Shown piece after piece: positions 6,459 through 8,555 of a stretch of DNA of 8,555 nt (position 1 is the stretch's first letter; each line of letters begins with the position of its first letter). The translations under genes and the position numbers were made by a program. The stretch is from JAZNQL01 sp045590155 (GTDB lineage: Bacteria > Bacillota > Clostridia > UMGS1883 > UMGS1540), in the NCBI GenBank assembly GCA_045590155.1, contig JAZNQL010000018.1, forward strand, positions 1 through 8,555, read 5' to 3'. The notes under the pieces were generated by a model that saw only the letters and a list, made by a program, of their open reading frames with translations, was not told the origin of the DNA and made no database searches.

Positions 6459-6812
6459 TTGGAATTTTTTAATGCCTTCTGGGTTGGAGGACTTATTTGT
6501 GTAATAGGTCAGATTTTAATCGACAAAACAAAGCTGACCCCTGCAAGAATACTTGTAAGCTTTGTGTGTATCGGCGTACTTCTTACTCTTATAGGAGTAT
6601 ACGAGCCTTTAGTCGAATATGCCGGCGCCGGCGCAACAGTTCCCATTACAGGTTTTGGATACGGACTTTGCCGCGGTGTAATGAAAGCTGTTACCGAAAA
6701 AGGACTTTTAGGCATCTTAACAGGCGGCTTTACCGCCGTTTCGGCAGGACTTGCCGCAGCCGTATTCTTTGGTTTGCTCGTGGCAATTATATTTAAACCG
6801 AAAATGAAGTAA
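6459..6812 (+). CDS. spoVAE: Stage V sporulation protein AE (SpoVAEb type)
   Basis: A small integral membrane protein of the SpoVA complex in the spore inner membrane, which moves dipicolinic acid into the forespore and out again at germination. With the TTG start it has 117 residues. The beginning MEFFNAFWVGGLICVIGQ lines up with the B. subtilis protein as I recall it. The family core AGAGATVPITGFG is at residues 55-67, and the end is GLLVAIIFKPK. Hydrophobic segments lie at about 3-21, 31-48 and 85-112, the last long enough to hold more than one helix. A GTG nine bases upstream would add three residues but overlaps the Shine-Dalgarno. spoVAC and spoVAD, the usual partners, are not adjacent: ung lies upstream and an unrelated gene downstream. 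It has its own sigma-G-like promoter and a strong terminator. Confidence 0.95.
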   Translation: MEFFNAFWVGGLICVIGQILIDKTKLTPARILVSFVCIGVLLTLIGVYEPLVEYAGAGATVPITGFGYGLCRGVMKAVTEKGLLGILTGGFTAVSAGLAAAVFFGLLVAIIFKPKMK

Positions 6813-6813
6813 T

Positions 6814-6845
6814 AAAAGACACATCGTCTGATGTGTCTTTTTATT
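6814..6845 (+). terminator. Intrinsic terminator of spoVAE, bidirectional
   Basis: AAAAGACACATC (6814-6825) pairs perfectly with GATGTGTCTTTT (6830-6841) around a GTCT loop, and more T and A follow. It starts two bases after the spoVAE stop. On the minus strand the stem ends in TTTTATTACTT, so it can also serve the small gene ending at 6888. Confidence 0.92.
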
Positions 6846-6887
6846 ATAAATTCTGCAAAGATAAAGATCAAGAAATAACCTGTTAAA

Positions 6888-7025
6888 CTACGAATTTGTT
6901 TCTTCGGTATAGTTTTCATTTGAAATAAATTTTTCTTCTGCCTTAAGCTGAATTTCACTTAATTGTTCAATTATGTCTGTGATTTTACTAAACAGTTCAA
7001 AATAAAGCTCCTTGTAATTTGGCAT
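6888..7025 (-). CDS. Small 45-residue protein of unknown function
   Basis: An open frame of 45 codons plus TAG on the minus strand, starting MPNYKELYFELFSKITDIIE and ending in a Glu/Asn-rich tail. It is supported by a Shine-Dalgarno-like AAGAAGGG ten bases upstream of the ATG, a near-consensus sigma-A promoter 50-80 bases upstream, and a terminator beyond the stop. Residues about 4-33 should form one amphipathic helix with regular Leu/Ile/Phe spacing, which could make a small coiled coil or dimer. There is no membrane segment or signal peptide. It resembles short uncharacterised proteins of Clostridia that begin MPNYKELY or similar; this is from memory and not checked. It is divergent from the ribbon-helix-helix gene. 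The function is unknown. Confidence 0.72.
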   Translation of the reverse strand: MPNYKELYFELFSKITDIIEQLSEIQLKAEEKFISNENYTEETNS

Positions 7026-7076
7026 ATTGCTTCATCCCTTCTTGGTAAATTTTATTATTTTTCATTTTATTTAATT

Positions 7077-7105
7077 ATTATAAGATATAGCGCCGTAAAT
7101 TGCAA
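7077..7105 (-). promoter_or_regulatory. Sigma-A promoter of the 45-residue gene
   Basis: On the minus strand TTGCAA (7105-7100) and TATAAT (7082-7077) are separated by exactly 17 bases. Transcription would begin near 7070, giving a leader of about 45 bases. The -35 box coincides with one of the phased TTGCAAT-like repeats. Confidence 0.75.
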
Positions 7106-7127
7106 TACATTTGCTATGCATGCAATA
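7100..7127. repeat. Phased TTGCAAT-like repeats between divergent genes
   Basis: TGCAATA occurs exactly at 7101-7107 and 7121-7127, 20 bases apart. A related TTGCTAT at 7111-7117 lies between them, so copies fall about every 10-11 bases on one face of the helix. TTGC and GCAA ends also make the middle and right copies partly inverted. The array covers the -35 boxes of both divergent promoters. Ribbon-helix-helix proteins often bind such short repeats, so this may be the operator of the neighbouring gene; that is inference. Confidence 0.5.
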
Positions 7128-7147
7128 TAAATAATTTTATATATAAT
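7120..7147 (+). promoter_or_regulatory. Possible promoter of the ribbon-helix-helix gene
   Basis: TATAAT at 7142-7147 is a perfect -10 box, with ATGCAA at 7120-7125 as a weak -35 box and a 16-base spacer. Transcription would start near 7154, just before the AGAGGTGA Shine-Dalgarno. Confidence 0.45.
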
Positions 7148-7168
7148 TGTTTTGCAGAGGTGATTATA

Positions 7169-7342
7169 ATGAAAAAGTTTAAAATACCGTCTATTCCACC
7201 AACAACTAATAAATGCATTCGTTTCCCTAATAATATAATAGAAGAAGTAGAAAAGGCAATAGAGGGTAAAAACTGTACGTTTACAGCATTTGTAGTTGAA
7301 GCAGTAAAGGTCGCATTAGAAAATATAAAAGATGAAAAATAA
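7169..7342 (+). CDS. Small ribbon-helix-helix-like DNA-binding protein (YlcI/YnfO-like)
   Basis: A 57-residue protein with the pattern of the MetJ/Arc ribbon-helix-helix fold. A basic N terminus (MKKFKIPSIPP) is followed by a short strand KCIRFP (15-20), helix A NNIIEEVEKAIEGK (21-34), then a TFTAF turn and helix B to about residue 54. Such proteins dimerise, and the paired strands read the major groove. It resembles small clostridial proteins annotated as YlcI/YnfO family; this is recognition from memory. The start is ATG 7169 with AGAGGTGA at 7156-7163. The frame is open upstream to a TTG at 7100, but that region is promoter DNA and has no Shine-Dalgarno. No toxin gene follows, so it is not an obvious antitoxin. 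Autoregulation through the phased repeats upstream is plausible. A terminator follows. Confidence 0.8.
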   Translation: MKKFKIPSIPPTTNKCIRFPNNIIEEVEKAIEGKNCTFTAFVVEAVKVALENIKDEK

Positions 7343-7353
7343 CACCAAAAAGT

Positions 7354-7392
7354 CAATAAAAAAAGGAGTAGCTTTCGCTACTCCTTTAAACT
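7354..7392. terminator. Bidirectional terminator between the RHH gene and the GGGtGRT gene
   Basis: AAAGGAGTAGC (7362-7372) pairs perfectly with GCTACTCCTTT (7377-7387) around a TTTC loop. On the minus strand the stem is followed by a continuous T-run, making it a strong terminator for the gene ending at 7401. On the plus strand it is followed by AAACTTTTT, a weaker tract, but it can still stop the gene ending at 7342. Confidence 0.9.
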
Positions 7393-7400
7393 TTTTAAAC

Positions 7401-8402
7401 TTATAAAAGTTCGGAAAGTGCAACTGCAACTGCAACAGTCATACCAACCATGGGGTTGTTACCTGCGCCGATAAGTCCCATCATTTCAACGTGAGCAGGA
7501 ACTGAAGATGAACCTGCAAACTGTGCGTCGGAATGCATTCTTCCCATTGTATCTGTCATACCGTAGGAAGCGGGGCCTGCAGCCATGTTGTCGGGATGCA
7601 ATGTACGGCCTGTGCCGCCGCCCGAAGCAACTGAGAAATATTTTTTACCCTGTTCGATACATTCTTTCTTGTAAGTACCTGCAACGGGATGCTGGAAACG
7701 TGTGGGGTTAGTTGAGTTACCTGTAATGGAAACGTCAACACCTTCAAAGTGCATTATAGCAACGCCTTCTCTAACATCGTCAGCGCCGTAGCAACGAACC
7801 TTTGCACGTTCGCCCTTTGAATATGCAGTTTCGCTTACAATGTTAAGCTTGCCTGTGTAGTAGTCAAATTCTGTTTCAACAAAAGTAAAGCCGTTGATTC
7901 TTGAAATAATCTGTGCAGCGTCTTTGCCAAGACCGTTTAATATAACTCTTAAGGGGTTCTTTCTAACCTTGTTTGCAGAGTTTGCAATACCTATAGCACC
8001 TTCAGCAGCAGCAAAAGATTCATGACCTGCTAAAAATGCAAAACAAGCTGTTTCTTCACGAAGAAGCATAGCACCAAGGTTACCGTGGCCTATTCCAACT
8101 TTTCTGTCATCTGCAACAGAACCAGGAATACAGAAAGCCTGTAAACCTTCGCCGAGGATTTCAGCAGCCTCGCTTGCACTCTTATAGCCCTTCTTAATAG
8201 CCATAGCAGCGCCTACAATGTAAGCCCAGCAAGCATTTTCAAAACAAATGGGCTGAATGTTTTTAACAATGTTGTAAACATCAATGCCTTTTTCGTCGCA
8301 AATGGCTTTAGCTTCTTCAATAGAAGCAATGCCGTACTTGTTTAAAGCAGCATTGATCTGATTTATTCTTCTTTCATAACTTTCAAATAATGGCAGTTTC
8401 AA
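7401..8402 (-). CDS. GGGtGRT family protein
   Basis: A 333-residue protein named for the motif GGGTGRT, found here at residues 261-267 in SVASGGGTGRTLHPDNMAAG. Other striking blocks are PICFENACWAYIVGAAMAIKKG (51-72), VGIGHGNLGAMLLREETACFAFLAGHE (102-128) and a Gly/Met-rich C terminus. Conserved-looking Cys residues (C53, C58, C91, C120) and several His could bind a metal or cofactor. There is no signal peptide; alternating Gly/Ala-rich hydrophobic stretches look like a buried core, not membrane helices. The biochemical role is not established to my knowledge. It directly follows an Fe-S scaffold-like gene (12-base gap), which suggests a role in Fe-S or metallocentre handling. The start is uncertain: TTG 8402 lies only three bases after AAAGGAGG, and the in-frame CTG 8396 has better spacing. 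Confidence 0.92.
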   Translation of the reverse strand: MKLPLFESYERRINQINAALNKYGIASIEEAKAICDEKGIDVYNIVKNIQPICFENACWAYIVGAAMAIKKGYKSASEAAEILGEGLQAFCIPGSVADDRKVGIGHGNLGAMLLREETACFAFLAGHESFAAAEGAIGIANSANKVRKNPLRVILNGLGKDAAQIISRINGFTFVETEFDYYTGKLNIVSETAYSKGERAKVRCYGADDVREGVAIMHFEGVDVSITGNSTNPTRFQHPVAGTYKKECIEQGKKYFSVASGGGTGRTLHPDNMAAGPASYGMTDTMGRMHSDAQFAGSSSVPAHVEMMGLIGAGNNPMVGMTVAVAVALSELL

Positions 8403-8405
8403 AAT

Positions 8406-8413
8406 CCTCCTTT
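8406..8413 (-). promoter_or_regulatory. Ribosome binding site of the GGGtGRT gene, unusually close to TTG
   Basis: AAAGGAGG on the minus strand is a very strong Shine-Dalgarno, but only ATT separates it from TTG 8402. CTG 8396, two codons further in the same frame, would be nine bases away. The site proves translation starts here but does not settle which codon is used. Confidence 0.7.
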
Positions 8414-8414
8414 C

Positions 8415-8555
8415 TTATTGCTGACGGGGGTTGATAACCTTAGCGGCATCATCAAACCTGCCGTACTGACCTGAAGCCTTTTCCAAAGCTTCGTTAGCGT
8501 CTGTACCCTTCATTATCATGTCCATCATTTTTCCAAGATGAACAAACTTGTAACC
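8415..8555 (-). CDS. Iron-sulfur cluster assembly scaffold-like protein, C-terminal 46 residues
   Basis: The frame is open from the right edge and ends with TAA at 8417-8415. The visible tail begins GYKFVHLGKMMDMIMKGTD and continues with EALEKASGQYGRFDDAAKVINPRQQ. I recognise this, from memory, as the end of the NifU/IscU-like scaffold proteins that accompany GGGtGRT genes in Clostridia. The cysteine-bearing scaffold domain would be upstream of the window's edge (to the right), so the assignment rests on the tail and on context. Its stop lies 12 bases before the GGGtGRT start, with the next gene's Shine-Dalgarno in the gap, so the two share an mRNA. Confidence 0.75.
   Translation of the reverse strand, partial: GYKFVHLGKMMDMIMKGTDANEALEKASGQYGRFDDAAKVINPRQQ

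Noticed and set aside
6497..6958. Other open frames over spoVAE (6497-6796 on + and 6509-6958 on -)
   Set aside because: Arg/Ser-rich or low-complexity shadows of spoVAE; one reads through the terminator hairpin.
7100..7168. TTG-initiated extension of the RHH gene from 7100
   Set aside because: No ribosome site, and the segment contains promoter elements for both strands. ATG 7169 has AGAGGTGA.
6888..7342. Toxin-antitoxin pair formed by the 45-residue protein and the RHH protein
   Set aside because: The genes are divergent with separate promoters, and the small protein has no recognisable toxin motif or membrane helix. Nothing in the sequence supports toxicity.
7114..7356. Minus-strand frame opposite the RHH gene
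   Set aside because: Exact antisense shadow of the RHH gene with no ribosome site; it would cross the divergent promoters.

Overview
The window reads as ordinary chromosome of a low-GC, spore-forming, anaerobic member of the Clostridia (Firmicutes). The main reasons are a spoVAE gene behind a sigma-G-like promoter, strong purine-rich Shine-Dalgarno sequences, frequent TTG start codons, an AT-rich background, and a GGGtGRT / iron-sulfur scaffold pair of the kind I know from Clostridia. No rRNA, tRNA, CRISPR array, insertion sequence or prophage structural gene is visible. The family and genus cannot be fixed from what is here.

Layout, left to right. The 3' part of alaS (1-1461) is followed at once by a HIT-family hydrolase (1472-1816). 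Both run on + and end at a strong hairpin terminator. Converging on them from the right is rpsT (2213 to 1950), a single-gene unit with its own near-consensus promoter, AT-rich UP-like tract, TTG start and terminator. A dprA-uxaC minus-strand unit (4926 to 2356) follows, joining a natural-transformation / ssDNA-binding protein to glucuronate isomerase. An 89-bp divergent spacer holds three copies of an 8-mer at exact 11-bp steps. It separates dprA from a + strand unit of a membrane-anchored M23 (LytM) peptidase (5016-5729) and uracil-DNA glycosylase ung (5734-6408). A sigma-G-like promoter overlaps the ung stop codon and leads into spoVAE (6459-6812), which is not next to spoVAC or spoVAD here.

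The right part holds a 45-codon minus-strand gene (7025 to 6888). It is divergent from a 57-residue ribbon-helix-helix-like protein (7169-7342), with helically phased TTGCAAT-like repeats between them. The minus-strand pair at the right edge consists of an Fe-S scaffold-like protein (only its C-terminal 46 residues are in the window) and a GGGtGRT-family protein (8402 to 7401). Every convergent junction carries a hairpin terminator that looks usable in one or both directions.

Most of the window is housekeeping: translation (alaS, rpsT), DNA repair and uptake (ung, dprA), sugar-acid catabolism (uxaC) and sporulation (spoVAE, perhaps the M23 peptidase). I see no clear undescribed multi-gene system. 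The points most worth a second look are the sigma-G promoter with orphan spoVAE, the two sets of phased intergenic repeats, the small-protein/RHH divergent pair, and the poorly understood GGGtGRT module.
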